Assembly: GCA_020632695.1 (NCBI GenBank)
Contig: JACKFB010000014.1
Span: 95,175 to 159,174 of the forward strand
From: Deltaproteobacteria bacterium
GTDB taxonomy: Bacteria; Myxococcota_A; UBA9042; PHBI01; JACKFB01
Direction of reading: 5' to 3'
DNA length: 64,000 nt
A model generated the notes under the pieces. The model worked only from the letters and a program-made list of their open reading frames with translations. It was not told the origin of the DNA and did no database searches. Both the position numbers and the translations under genes were made by a program. Below are positions 37,340 through 47,700 of the stretch, in pieces (the first letter of the stretch is position 1; each line of letters starts with the position of its first letter).

Positions 37340-38275
37340 ATGGAATACCGGCAGCTCGGACGGAGCGGCCTGCGCGTGTCGGCGCTGTCCATCGGCGGAT
37401 GGCTGACCTTCGGCGCGACGGCCGACGCGGAGTCCACCGCGCAGATCCTCGACGCGGCGGTCGCGGGCGGCGTGAACTTCATCGACCTGGCCGACGTGTA
37501 CGCGCGCGGGGCCGCCGAGAGCTGCGTCGGCCGCTGGCTGCGCGGGCGCGACCGCACCGAGCTGGTCCTCTCCAGCAAGTGCTTCTGGCCGATGGGGCCG
37601 GGGCCCAACCAGCGCGGTCTCAGCCGCAAGCACATCCTCGAGAGCGTCGAGGCGTCGCTGGGGCGGCTCGGCACCGACTACCTGGACATCTACTTCGCCC
37701 ACCGCTTCGATCCGGAGACCCCGCTGCGGGAGACGCTCGCGGCGATGGACCACCTGGTGCAGCGCGGGCGCGTGCTCTACTGGGGGACCAGCGTGTGGAG
37801 CGCGGAGCAGCTCGAGGAGGCCTGGGAGTTGTGCGAGCGGCACGGCTACCAGCCGCCCATCGTCGAGCAGCCGCGGTACAACCTCCTCGATCGGCACGTG
37901 GAGGCCGACATCGCCCCCACGGCGAGGCGACTGGGCATGGGCCTCGTCGTGTGGAGCCCGCTGGCCGGCGGCGTGCTGACCGGCAAGTACAACGACGGCG
38001 CGCCGTCGGACAGCCGCGGCGCGCGCTCGAGCTGGCTCGACGACGTGCTCACCGAGGCCAACCTCCAGCGCGTCGCACGCCTGGCGGAGCTGGCGGCCGA
38101 CCAGGGCCTGAGCGCGGCCCAGCTCTCCCTGGCCTGGCTCATCGCGCAGCCGGGCGTCACCTGCGCCATCACCGGGGCGACCCGCCGCACCCAGGTGGAG
38201 GAGAACCTGGCCGCGGTCGCCCAGCCGCTGCCCGCTGCGACCCTGGACGCCGTCGACGCGCTCTTCGCCGAGTGA
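37340..38275 (+). CDS. aldo/keto reductase
   Basis: 311-residue NADPH-dependent (beta/alpha)8 oxidoreductase of the Kv-beta/YajO-like branch. Catalytic residues are visible: Asp and Tyr in NFIDLADVYARGAAE, Lys in LVLSSKC, and His in IYFAHRFDPETPL. The C-terminal AITGATRRTQVEENLAA is the NADP phosphate-binding segment. ATG 37340 follows an AAAGGGG-type ribosome site. It is divergent from the Rieske/cytochrome b operon and 58 bases before the MFS/spermidine synthase gene. The substrate is unknown. Confidence 0.92.
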   Translation: MEYRQLGRSGLRVSALSIGGWLTFGATADAESTAQILDAAVAGGVNFIDLADVYARGAAESCVGRWLRGRDRTELVLSSKCFWPMGPGPNQRGLSRKHILESVEASLGRLGTDYLDIYFAHRFDPETPLRETLAAMDHLVQRGRVLYWGTSVWSAEQLEEAWELCERHGYQPPIVEQPRYNLLDRHVEADIAPTARRLGMGLVVWSPLAGGVLTGKYNDGAPSDSRGARSSWLDDVLTEANLQRVARLAELAADQGLSAAQLSLAWLIAQPGVTCAITGATRRTQVEENLAAVAQPLPAATLDAVDALFAE

Positions 38276-38333
38276 TGGCCGCCACCCATCTCCGTTTCGT
38301 GGCCGCGCCGGTCCCGCCGCGGCGCTCGCCTCG

Positions 38334-41195
38334 ATGAGCGCCGCCCGCAGCCGCTACACCACGCGCGTCCTCGCCCTCGCCTTCGCAGTCTCCGGCGCCG
38401 CCGGCCTCATCTACGAGGTGGTCTGGGCCGATCTGCTGGGTCTCCTCGTCGGCGGCACCACCGCCACCCACACCGTGGTGCTGGCCGCCTTCATGGGCGG
38501 CCTCGCCCTGGGCAACCGCTTCGGCGGCGTCTGGGCCGACCGCACCACCCGCCCGCTTCGCCTCTACGCCCGCCTCGAGGCCGTCTCGGGCGTGCTCGCG
38601 ATCCTCTCGCCCACCCTGGCCACCCTCGCCGGCCAGCTCTACGTCGCCATCGCGCCTGGCCCCGACAGCGCCCTGGTCTTCCTCGACCTCCCCCTGCGCC
38701 TCGCCCTCGCCGCCGCCGCCATCCTGCCCGGCGCCGTGGCCATGGGCGGCACCCTGCCCGCCCTGGTGCGCGCCACCAGCGAGCGCCTCGGCGATCTGGG
38801 CTCCACGGTCGGCTGGCTCTACTTCATCCACAGCGTGGGAGCGACGCTGGGCGCCTTCGGAGCCGGCTTCATCCTGGTCCCCACCTTCGGCCTCGACCTG
38901 GCCCTCATCTGCGCCGGCATCCTCTACCTCCTCCTCGCCGTGCTGGCCTCCCTGCTGGACATGGCCGAGCGCACCGCCAGCCAGCGCCCCCAGCCGCCGC
39001 CAGCGGCGCCGGCCGAGGCCCGCGTCTATCCCGCCCCGATCCGCCGCGCCGCGCTCCAGACCGTCTTCCTGTCGGGCATCGCCGCGATGATCGTCGAGAT
39101 CGTCTGGACCCGCGTCCTGGCCCTCACCATGGGCGGCAGCGCCCAGGCCTTCTCGATCATGCTCTGCACCTTCATCGGCGGCATCGCCTTCGGCGGCCTC
39201 ATCGCCGCCCGCGTCGCCCGCGGAGACCGCGACGCCTTCCGCCCTCTGCTCATCGCCGAGGCCGTCGCCGCCGGCTCCCTCATCCTGCTCCTGCCCTTCT
39301 ACGACAGCCTCCCGCTCCTCTTCCACGACGCCGCCGGTACCGTCGCCCGCGAGCGCGGCGCCTACCCGCTCTACCTGGCGATGTGCACCGCCACCGCCCT
39401 GGTCGCCATGGCCGTGCCCACCCTGGCCATCGGCGCCACCCTGCCCCTGGCCAGCCGCGTGGCCACCCCGAGCCACGACGAGGCGGGCCGCGGCGTCGGC
39501 TCCACCTTCTCGGTCAACACCGTCGGCAACGTGCTCGGCGCCGCGCTCGGCGGCCTGGTCCTGGTCCCGCTCCTGGGCCTCGAGCTGGCTCTGCGCGCCG
39601 GCGCCGCCGTCCTGCTCCTCGCCGCCCTGCGCCTGGCGCTGGTGCCCGGCGGCAAGCCCCTGCTCGCGCGCCCCGCCCTGCTGGCGCTCGGCGCCCTGGC
39701 CGTACTGCTGGTGGTGGCCCCGCGCTGGAACCCCTACCTCATCCACTCCGGCCTCTACCGCTCCCTGGACACCGACTACGGCAGCGAGGCCGACTTCGAC
39801 GCCTCCACCGACGACGTCCGCTTCCTCTTCGCCGAGGACGACGCCGAGGCCACCGTCAGCGTCGTCGAGAACAGCATCGGCCACCGCCTGCTCCGCATCG
39901 ACGGCAAGAGCGACGCCTCGAACCGCGGCGACGTCCCGACGCAGGTGCTGGTCTCCCAGCTCCCCACCTTCTTCCACGAGGCCCCCAAGCGCGTGCTCAT
40001 CGTCGGCCTCGGCTCCGGCATCAGCGTGGGCACGCTCCTGGCCCACGAGGAGATCGAGCGCATCGACGTCGTCGAGATCTCCCCCGCCGTCGCCCGCGCC
40101 TCCCGCTACTTCGACGAGTGGAGCGGCGCCCCGCTGTCGGACCCGCGCGTGCACCTCTACATCCGCGACGCGCGCAGCTTCCTGCGCACCGCCCCCGCCG
40201 ACGCCCGCTGGGACATCATCATCAACGAGCCCTCCAACCCCTGGCAGCCGGGCTCGGCCAAGCTCTTCACCGAGGAGTTCTTCGCCCTGCTCGCCTCCCG
40301 GCTCGCCCCCGGCGGCGTCATGAGCCAGTGGGTGCAGACCTACGAGATCTCCGACGACGTGGTGCAGATCCTGCTGACCACCTACGCCAGCGTGTTCCCC
40401 GACGCCCGCGTCTGGAACCCGCGCGGCAACGACCTGGTGCTGGTGGCCTCCCCGAGCGGGCTGGAGCCCGACACCGACTTCATGGCCGCCCAGCTCGCGC
40501 GGCCGGCCATCGCTCGCGAGATGGCCCGCGTCATGCCCGACGGCAGCCACCTGGGCCTGTTGGAGTTCCTGGCCTTGGAGATCATGGGCCCGACCCGCTT
40601 CCACGCGAACTTCCGCGGCGGCGAGAGCCTGCTCCCCCACCACGGCGATCGCTTCCCGGTGCTGCAGTACGAAGCGCCGCGCGCCTTCTTCGTCGGCAAG
40701 CGCGCCGAGTTCTTCAGGCACCACGACGCGCGGCGCAGCGAGCGCGAGCGCACCGATCTGCTGATCGCCGGCTGGCTGGGCGACCGCGCGCTCCCCGAGG
40801 CCGACCTCAGGCGCCTCGAGGAGATGTTCCTGGCCCGCGGCCGCATGCTGGACGGCCCCATCGCCCGCGCGCTCATCGGCGAGCGCTGGGAGCGGGACCC
40901 GGACGACCTGGACGTGCTCCGGGCTCTGCAGCGCGCCGGCGATCTCGTGTTCCTGGCCGAGACGCAGTTGTGGGAGCGTACCCTCGCCGAGGGGCCGCCG
41001 GCGGACGCGGCGACCTGCATCGACTGGGTCGACTACGAGTTCCGCCGCATGGCGTCCGAGCTCAACGTGTTCACGCGCCCGCGCTTCTCCCGCTACGACG
41101 CGGCGTCGAAGCTCTGTCGCGCGCGATTCCCGGCGCTCTCGGAGCGGCTGATCCAGTACACCCGGCGCCTGTTCCTGCACCGCGTCGAGCCCTGA
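38334..41195 (+). CDS. MFS-like membrane domain fused to spermidine-synthase-like domain
   Basis: 953 residues. The N-terminal 480 residues hold about 12-14 hydrophobic segments in two related halves, each starting with a similar motif (VSGAAGLIYEVVWADLLGLLVGG and LSGIAAMIVEIVWTRVLALTMGG), typical of fused spermidine-synthase transporters. The soluble domain (about 500-760) has the SAM/polyamine-synthase fold: RVLIVGLGSGISVGTLL, then IDVVEISPAVARA and DIIINEPSNPWQPGSAKLFTEEFF. The remaining 190 residues are helical. In this family the usual substrate Asp residues vary, so polyamine synthesis is not certain; export or modification of an amine is possible. Confidence 0.88.
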   Translation: MSAARSRYTTRVLALAFAVSGAAGLIYEVVWADLLGLLVGGTTATHTVVLAAFMGGLALGNRFGGVWADRTTRPLRLYARLEAVSGVLAILSPTLATLAGQLYVAIAPGPDSALVFLDLPLRLALAAAAILPGAVAMGGTLPALVRATSERLGDLGSTVGWLYFIHSVGATLGAFGAGFILVPTFGLDLALICAGILYLLLAVLASLLDMAERTASQRPQPPPAAPAEARVYPAPIRRAALQTVFLSGIAAMIVEIVWTRVLALTMGGSAQAFSIMLCTFIGGIAFGGLIAARVARGDRDAFRPLLIAEAVAAGSLILLLPFYDSLPLLFHDAAGTVARERGAYPLYLAMCTATALVAMAVPTLAIGATLPLASRVATPSHDEAGRGVGSTFSVNTVGNVLGAALGGLVLVPLLGLELALRAGAAVLLLAALRLALVPGGKPLLARPALLALGALAVLLVVAPRWNPYLIHSGLYRSLDTDYGSEADFDASTDDVRFLFAEDDAEATVSVVENSIGHRLLRIDGKSDASNRGDVPTQVLVSQLPTFFHEAPKRVLIVGLGSGISVGTLLAHEEIERIDVVEISPAVARASRYFDEWSGAPLSDPRVHLYIRDARSFLRTAPADARWDIIINEPSNPWQPGSAKLFTEEFFALLASRLAPGGVMSQWVQTYEISDDVVQILLTTYASVFPDARVWNPRGNDLVLVASPSGLEPDTDFMAAQLARPAIAREMARVMPDGSHLGLLEFLALEIMGPTRFHANFRGGESLLPHHGDRFPVLQYEAPRAFFVGKRAEFFRHHDARRSERERTDLLIAGWLGDRALPEADLRRLEEMFLARGRMLDGPIARALIGERWERDPDDLDVLRALQRAGDLVFLAETQLWERTLAEGPPADAATCIDWVDYEFRRMASELNVFTRPRFSRYDAASKLCRARFPALSERLIQYTRRLFLHRVEP

Positions 41196-41250
41196 GCGGG
41201 CCCCGAGCCTGCCTCGACACCCGGTCGCGCGGCTCTCGCCGGCGCTGCGC

Positions 41251-41308
41251 CCATCCCGGCCGGGTCAGCCCCGCTCGTTGGCCATCCCGCCCGGATCAGC
41301 CCCGCTCG
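41251..41308. repeat. 31-base tandem duplication at a gene end
   Basis: A 27-base sequence (CCATCCCGGCCGGGTCAGCC..., 41251-41277) recurs at 41282-41308 with two differences, a period of 31. The second copy contains the last codons and stop of the FHA/AAA+ gene, and the first lies just beyond it, so the gene's 3' end has been duplicated outward. Confidence 0.7.
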
Positions 41309-42651
41309 CCCCGCTCGCTCGCCGCCCGGAGGGCCTCGACGTCGACGTCGAACTGCCGGATCCAGCGATAGATCTGCTGGCGGTGCTTGCCGTAGTGCCG
41401 GGCGACGTTGCTGACCACGAAGTCGTGCTGCCTGAGCGCGTCGACCAGCTGCCACCGGTCCTCGGGGGGCGGGCGCTTGTCGTCGGCCCGGCGGTGGCGC
41501 GCGGCGTCGGCGTGTGGCGAGGGCGGGGGCGTGGGAGGGCCGAAGGTCTCGGAGGAAAGAAGCGTGCGCACGCGCGGTGTCAGCCCGACCACCCCGCCCT
41601 GCTCGCCCGACTCCACCGTCGCCGTCTCCACCACCGTCGAGAGCTGCGGCACATTGTGCGTCCAGGCGTGGCCCAGCAGTGCCCAGACCAGCTCGCCCTG
41701 CACCTCCGGCGCATGGGGCGCGCCGCGCGGCGCGAAGCGGTCCAGGTAGTGTGCCAGCAGGGTGCCGATGTCCAGCGGCCGGTGACGCAGCGGCGATATC
41801 TCGACGGCCCAGGCCACCAGCCGGGCGAAGAGGTCCTCGCGGAAGCGGCCCGCGCTGACGTCCTCGCGCAGGGGGTGGCGCGTGGTGGCGAGCAGGCGCG
41901 CCGTGCGGTCGTGGGCCTGCTCGAATCCACGGCCCATCTCGTTGAGCGCCAGGATCAGGCGGAGCTGGGCCCGGGGGCTGAGCTGGTCGACGTCCGCGAG
42001 GATGAGGGTGCCTCCGCGCGCGCGCTGCAGGGCGCTGCCCTCGAAGATCTCGCGCTCCACGGCCTCGGACGCGGCCCCCGAGCACTCGACCACGACCAGC
42101 GGGCCCGCGCGCCCGGACAAGCGGTGCAGCTCGCGCCCCACCGTGCGCTTGCCGGTGCCGGGCTCGCCGGTGACCAGCACGGGGGTGTTGGCGGGGGCGA
42201 CCACGGACACGGCCCGCCGCAGGGCCTCGATCTCCGGGCTGTTGCCCACCAGCAGCGAGGCGGCGTCGAAGTAGGGGTCCCGGTTGGCCACGATGTACTG
42301 GAAGAAGCTGCCGCCGATCTGCAGCACGTCACCCAGGCGGAGGGCGCTCGAATCCACGCGGCGACCGTTGACGAAGGTGCCGTTGGTGGAGCCGCGGTCC
42401 AGCACCTGGACCTCGCCGCCGCGGGCGGTGAAGCCCACGTGGTTTCGCGACATCTGCCCGTCGCCGTCGAAGGGCGTGCGGGCAAAGTGGCGGCTCTCGC
42501 GCCCCAGCTCCAGCCCATCGGTGAGCGGCGCCCGCTGGCCGATCCGCGCGTGCTCGGCGGTGTAGAGCAGCACCAGCAAGGGCTGCGGCGGGTCGCTGCG
42601 GCCGTCGATCGCTACGGTGGCCCGCTTGGTGGTCGCGTGGGTGGTCGTCAC
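41296..42651 (-). CDS. FHA-domain AAA+ regulator related to sigma-54 activators, without GAFTGA
   Basis: 451 residues. An N-terminal FHA phosphopeptide-binding domain (about 35-115: LGRESRHFARTP, SRNHVGF, DRGSTNGTFVNGRRV) precedes an AAA+ domain with Walker A VTGEPGTGKRTVGREL and a Walker B-like GGTLILADVDQL, the sensor segment RLLATTRHPLREDV, and FREDLFARLVAWAVEISPLRHRP. The loop carrying GAFTGA, needed to contact sigma-54, is missing: IFEGSALQRARGGTL follows directly. The C-terminal part ends in an HTH (FVVSNVARHYGKHRQQIYRWI). It is therefore more likely a Ser/Thr-kinase-linked regulator not using sigma-54. The start is GTG 42651. Confidence 0.85.
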   Translation of the reverse strand: MTTTHATTKRATVAIDGRSDPPQPLLVLLYTAEHARIGQRAPLTDGLELGRESRHFARTPFDGDGQMSRNHVGFTARGGEVQVLDRGSTNGTFVNGRRVDSSALRLGDVLQIGGSFFQYIVANRDPYFDAASLLVGNSPEIEALRRAVSVVAPANTPVLVTGEPGTGKRTVGRELHRLSGRAGPLVVVECSGAASEAVEREIFEGSALQRARGGTLILADVDQLSPRAQLRLILALNEMGRGFEQAHDRTARLLATTRHPLREDVSAGRFREDLFARLVAWAVEISPLRHRPLDIGTLLAHYLDRFAPRGAPHAPEVQGELVWALLGHAWTHNVPQLSTVVETATVESGEQGGVVGLTPRVRTLLSSETFGPPTPPPSPHADAARHRRADDKRPPPEDRWQLVDALRQHDFVVSNVARHYGKHRQQIYRWIRQFDVDVEALRAASERGERG

Positions 42652-42705
42652 AGCGAGAGTGTAACAGGTGCTTCGGGTCTCACACAGGCCTGCCTGGGCT
42701 CGTCT

Positions 42706-43107
42706 CTATCGCTTCGCCTTTGCATACCAACGCATGAACGAGGCGTCTACGGGGGCCCAGCGGATCTCCTGGGGGACGCCGGGTGTAACATCGCACGTCG
42801 CGTCGTGGACGGAGAGCCGCAGCGTACCGCCTGTGACAGCCACCGCGTAGAAGCACACCCGCACCGCCGGCGGCCCGTCGTCGCCCCCCTCCCAGAGCAG
42901 CGGGCCCACCTCGACGCTCAGGCCCAGCTCCTCGCGCAGCTCGCGCCGCAGCGCCGCCTCCGGCAGCTCGCCTTCCTCGACCTTCCCACCCGGGAACTCC
43001 CAGGCGCCCGCGTGGTGCCGGCCAGTCGCGCGGCGGAAGGCTCGCACGCTGCCAGGATCCGCCCCCGGGAGCACCCCGGCGACCACGTGCAGCGCGTCGC
43101 GCGTCAC
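42706..43107 (-). CDS. NUDIX hydrolase (MutT-like)
   Basis: 133 residues. The NUDIX box is complete: GGKVEEGELPEAALRRELREE, preceded by HHAGAWEFP. The MutT/CTP-pyrophosphohydrolase type is suggested by size and the WEFPGGK core; such enzymes cleave oxidised or damaged nucleoside triphosphates. GTG 43107 overlaps the stop of the upstream lipoprotein gene (GTGA), so it is the last gene of a three-gene coupled operon, an unusual setting for a housekeeping NUDIX enzyme. Confidence 0.9.
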   Translation of the reverse strand: MTRDALHVVAGVLPGADPGSVRAFRRATGRHHAGAWEFPGGKVEEGELPEAALRRELREELGLSVEVGPLLWEGGDDGPPAVRVCFYAVAVTGGTLRLSVHDATCDVTPGVPQEIRWAPVDASFMRWYAKAKR

Positions 43108-43868
43108 TGCGCGAAGGGGTCCGTGCAGGCCTTCTGCGTCGCCGGCGTGCTGCCGTCGTCGGACGCCGGGACGGTCACCGTGGTGCCGATGCGGCAGTAG
43201 ACGTCCTGGATGCCGGGCGGCGGGCTGATGCCGTCGCGCCACACGAAGAGCAGGCCCGTGCCGGTCCCGTCGGTGAACAGGTCTGCCGAGATGACGATGC
43301 CCTCCTCCCAGCCGAAGGCGCCGGGGTTCGCCACCTCGGTGGTGTAGAAGACCAGCCCCTTGTAGGGGATCTCCGATTCGTCGCCGCAGAAGTACCAGCC
43401 CGACACGGTCTGCTCCTCGAAGGCGCCCGTCGCGCTGTCGACGCCGTCCGAGTGGAAGGTCCAGGTGTTGCCGGACATGGTGAGGCGCTCGCGGTAGCTG
43501 TCGTCGAGCGGCACATCGGGGTCCTCGGTGCGGCCGTCGATGTGCCGCCACTGACCGTCGTTGGGGCGCACGCCCTGCGGGCACTCGTTGCAGGTGTAGG
43601 TCTTGCCGCCGTATACGAAGCCCTTCCACGGGACCGACGGCGCCTGGGTCTCCTGACCCGTCAGCGGCGGACCGCACCCGGGGCCCGGAATCGTGACGCC
43701 GTCCGGCACCTGCCCCTGGGGCAGCGTGTCCGTCCCGCCCGCGCTGTCGCCCCCGCGCGCATCGGCGCCGGCGCTGTCGGACTCGGTCACGAAGACGGCG
43801 CCCTCGTCGCACCCGAGGGCGCCGGAGGCCAGCAGGGCTACCGCGATCAGACGTGGTGCAAGGCTCAT
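43104..43868 (-). CDS. lipoprotein of unknown function
   Basis: 254 residues with signal LIAVALLASGALGC (lipobox Cys20) and an acidic Ser/Gly/Asp tether. The mature part has paired cysteines (YTCNECPQGVRPNDGQWRHIDG) and a beta-rich pattern (WTFHSDGVDSATGAFEEQTVSGWYFCGD). It is not recognised. ATG 43868 overlaps the stop of the upstream HEAT-like gene by four bases, and its own stop overlaps the NUDIX start. Confidence 0.7.
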   Translation of the reverse strand: MSLAPRLIAVALLASGALGCDEGAVFVTESDSAGADARGGDSAGGTDTLPQGQVPDGVTIPGPGCGPPLTGQETQAPSVPWKGFVYGGKTYTCNECPQGVRPNDGQWRHIDGRTEDPDVPLDDSYRERLTMSGNTWTFHSDGVDSATGAFEEQTVSGWYFCGDESEIPYKGLVFYTTEVANPGAFGWEEGIVISADLFTDGTGTGLLFVWRDGISPPPGIQDVYCRIGTTVTVPASDDGSTPATQKACTDPFAQ

Positions 43869-44632
43869 CGAGCGCTCCGAGCGGGCGCCCGGCCCGCGGT
43901 GCAGTGGCCCCAGGTCGCCGACAGCCGGCTCGCCAGCTTCGAGGTCTCCGGGTCGGGGTCGGCGTCGATGTGCCGCTGCCACAGCCCGCACACCTCCTGG
44001 GCCCGCCCCGGGTCGGCCATCATGAAGGCCGAGAGCGCCGCGCGCCGCACCTCGGCCTCCTCGTCGTTGCCCGCGCGCAGCTCGGTGAACTCGAACCAGC
44101 GCGGCCCTCCGTAGCCCAGCAGCTCCGCCAGCAGCGCCGCCCGCATGGCCGGCAGCGGGTGCGACTCGGCGAGGCTGCGCAGCGCCTGGTCGTGGGGGCT
44201 CAGCTCGGCCCCGTCCGCGCCGTGGGCCGACGGGTCCGCCGAGCGCGCCAACGCAGCGCCCAGCGCCCGAGCCGCCGCCGGATCGGTCTCCGCGCGCGCC
44301 CCGGTCACCAGCCGCTCGCGCAGCGCCGCGTCCGTCTGGAGGTGCTGTCCACGCCTCACCAGCCCGGTCGCCCCCAGCCAGCGCACGCGCGGATCGGCGT
44401 CCTCCACCAGCGAGGCCAGCGCCGCGTCGGTCCCGGCCCCCTCGAGGGCCGCCAGGAACTCGGCGTAGGCGGGGCAGTCCAGGGAGTAGCCCGCCTGGTA
44501 GGGGCAGGCCAGCGCCTCCCGGGCCCGCGCGCCGACGGCCGAGGCGCCGCTCTCCGCCTCACCGCGTCCGCACGCCGCCAGGGGCAGCCCGAGCGAGATG
44601 AGCGCCACCAGGGACAGGATCGATCGCTTCAT
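43865..44632 (-). CDS. HEAT-like repeat lipoprotein
   Basis: 255 residues with signal LVALISLGLPLAAC (Cys21). The mature part is helical with repeats such as ALASLVEDADPRVRWLGATGLVRRG and EEAEVRRAALSAFMMADPGRAQEV, the pattern of HEAT or PBS-lyase-like repeats used for protein binding. It is the first gene of a coupled operon with the next lipoprotein and the NUDIX protein, and divergent from the EGF-like exoprotein (113-base gap). Confidence 0.72.
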   Translation of the reverse strand: MKRSILSLVALISLGLPLAACGRGEAESGASAVGARAREALACPYQAGYSLDCPAYAEFLAALEGAGTDAALASLVEDADPRVRWLGATGLVRRGQHLQTDAALRERLVTGARAETDPAAARALGAALARSADPSAHGADGAELSPHDQALRSLAESHPLPAMRAALLAELLGYGGPRWFEFTELRAGNDEEAEVRRAALSAFMMADPGRAQEVCGLWQRHIDADPDPETSKLASRLSATWGHCTAGRAPARSAR

Positions 44633-44745
44633 GCACCCAACCTACCCCTACCTGCCGCGCGGCCACAACGGGCGCTGCGCACGGCGGCCTTGCCCGAGGT
44701 GGCGGCGGATCGCTATGCTCCCCCTCCCTCGGTCCGGAGATCACG

Positions 44746-47700
44746 ATGGCGCCTCGCGTCGCACGACTCGTCGCACTCGTGGCCCTCGCCACGGCCAGCG
44801 CATGCACGACGGTGCGTGAGCGCTCCGGGGCCGACGGTGACACCGTCGAGGCAGACCTCGCCCCGGACCTCGGCGCCGAGCTGGGCCCCGATCTCCCCGA
44901 CGTCGCCAAGGAGGTGGGGCCGATCGACCCCTGCAAGCCGAACCCCTGCGCGTCGCTCAACCGCGTCTGCAGCGCGGGCGAGTGCGGCGACTGCAAGGCG
45001 GGCTTCGAGGACGACGGCTCCGGCGCCTGCGTGCCGGAGGGCGATCCCTGCGACCCCGACCCCTGCGCCAGCGTGAACAAGGAGTGCATCAACGGCTTCT
45101 GCGGCGCCTGCCTGCCCGGCTTCCTGGTCAGCGAGCAGGGCACCTGCCTGGCCGCCAGCGCGTGCTTCCCCAACCCCTGCACCGAGGACGCGCGCTCGAT
45201 CTGCAAGATCGACGAGCAGGGGCTGCCGGTGTGCCTGTGCGATCCGGGCACCCACGACGACGGCGCGGGCGGCTGCACCTACGATCCGTGCCTGCCCAAC
45301 CCCTGCACCGAGCCGCGCTCCGACTGCAGCATCGCCGCCGCCCTGGCCGTGTGCTCCTGTCCGGCCGGCACCATCGCCGACGACGCCGACGGCTGCGTCG
45401 ACGACCCCTGCGACCCGAACCCCTGCACCGACTACGCCCGTAGCGTGTGCGCCCCGGCGGCCGAGGGCGGCGTGACCTGCTCGTGCGACCCCGGCTTCGG
45501 CGAGGTCGAGGGCGCCTGCGTCGAGGTGCCGGTGACCAACGCCCCGACCCTGCCCGCGCCCGAGGGCGACGTCAGCATCGACACGAGCTGGCAGCTCTTC
45601 GTCGACGACTGGCTGATCCGCAGCCGCGAGGGCTACACCCGGAAGGTGCACGCGGCGGTGCGCCCCGACGCCGACTACGCCATCGGGCCCGACCCCGACG
45701 CCGACATCGGGCGGGCGCAGGCCGCGGGCAGCCTCGTCCATCTGGACGCCGCGCAGCTCGAGGCGCTGGCCGAGGACGACCCGCTGGCGGGCTGGCCCTG
45801 GCGCCTCTACTACATGGGCTTCCGGCAGCCGTGGGCGCTCGACGCGCAGCCGGCGTGGCTGTGCGTGGCCGTGGCGGACGACCCCGCCGGCCCCTGGACC
45901 AAGCCGGCGCTGCGACCCGAGCAGCCGGCGCCCCACTGCGTGCTGCGGGTGGACGGCCTGGTCCTGGGCGAGGTGACGCACACCGGCTCGGGCTGGCTCT
46001 TGTCGGCCAGCCGCCGCGCGCTGGGAGAGGTGAGCCAGGCCGGCGTCTACCTCTACACCTCCGCCGACGGCGTGGACTTCGAGCCGCTGGGCGAGGGGCC
46101 GGTGCTGGGCTTCACCGACGTCCCCGTCGCCCCCGGCATCTACGGCCGCATAGGCGAGCGCACGCGCGTGGTGTGGGACCCGTGGACCCAGCGCTACGAC
46201 GCCCTGGTCTCGCTGGTGTCGGGCACCGTGGGCGACGCCCGCGGGGTCATCTCCGGCGGCCCCGACCCGCTGACGGCCTTCCCCTTCGCCCCCGATCCGC
46301 TGGCGGCGCCCGGAATCCTCGGGCCCACCGCCGCCGAGGTGTCCGCCGGCCGCTTCTACGGCGACATGGCGGCCTGGCGGGTCGGCGGCCTCTGGCTGGG
46401 GCTGGTCCAGAAGCGCGAGAACGCCTGCCCGAAGACCGCCTGGGCCTCGCTGGCCGCCAGCCGCGACGGGCGCCACTGGACCCTGGTGACCGACGAGCCC
46501 AACGGGCTGGAGACGCCCTTCCTCGAGCGCGCGCTCACGGCCGGCGACCCCGACACCTCCATCGCGACCCTGTCGGGCGGCGGCCCCGCGGCGGCCGGCG
46601 GCCTGTGGCACTTCTTCTCCGGCGGCACGCCCCAGGGCGGCTGCGCGGAGCCGGCGGCCGCCGGCGGCATCCTGCGCCACGTGGTCCGGGAGGGCGGCGT
46701 GGCCGGTCTGGTGGCGCCGGCCACCCAGGCGACGCTCATCACCCGCCCGCTGGTGATGCGCGAGGGCGAGGTGGCCTCGGTGCTCGAGATCAACGCCTTC
46801 GTGGCCGACAAGCTGGTCGTCCAGGTCGAGGCGCTCAGCCCCATCGACACCCTGCTGGGGACCCAGCAGAAGCTCGTCGAGGCGGGCGACTACCGCGGTG
46901 AGCCCGTGACGCTGCCCCCGCTCAACGCCTTGACCGGCGGGCGCTTCCGCGTGCGCTTCACCCTGTCGGGCGGCGGCGAGCTCTTCGGCTTCCGATTCAG
47001 CGACCCGGTCTGCGCGGCGGCCTCGTGCACCGAGCCCGAGCGGGCGGTCTGCGACTCCTCGACCGGCCAGGCGGTGTGCGTCTGCACGCCCCCCACCCAC
47101 GACGACGGGACGGGCCAGTGCACCGAGGATCCCTGCCTGCCCGACCCCTGCACGGCGCTGCACCAGGAGGGCTGCGAGGCCCAGGACGGCAAGGCCGTGT
47201 GCGGCTGCGAGGAGGGCTGGGTGAAGGCCAACGGCGTCTGCATCCCCGACCCCTGCGCCGTGACCGGTCCGGACGCGCCGTGCCAGCCGCCGGGACCGGA
47301 CCGGTGCCGGGCGCCGGGCGGCCTGGTCGAGTGCTACTGCCCCGACGGCAGCGCCGAGAGCGCGGTCGGCTGCGTGGAGACGGACGCGCGCGCGTTCGTG
47401 ACCTCGATGGCGGTCAGCGGGCTCGGCGTCGGCGGCCAGAGCGCGGCCGACCTGCTCTGCGCCGGGCTGGCGTCGGGGGCCGACCTGCCCGGCAGCTACG
47501 GCGCCTGGATCTCCGACGCCGCCTCGGGCGCAGCGGCCGCGCGCTTCGCCGGCGGCGGGCCGTGGCGCACCTGGGACCCGGAGACCGCGCTGTGGACGCG
47601 GCTGGTGGCCGCCGACATCGGCGCCCTGGTCGGCGGCGCCCTGGCCTCGCCGATCGACCGCACCCAGAGCGGCGCGGCCGTGCCCGAGCCCTGCGGCGTC

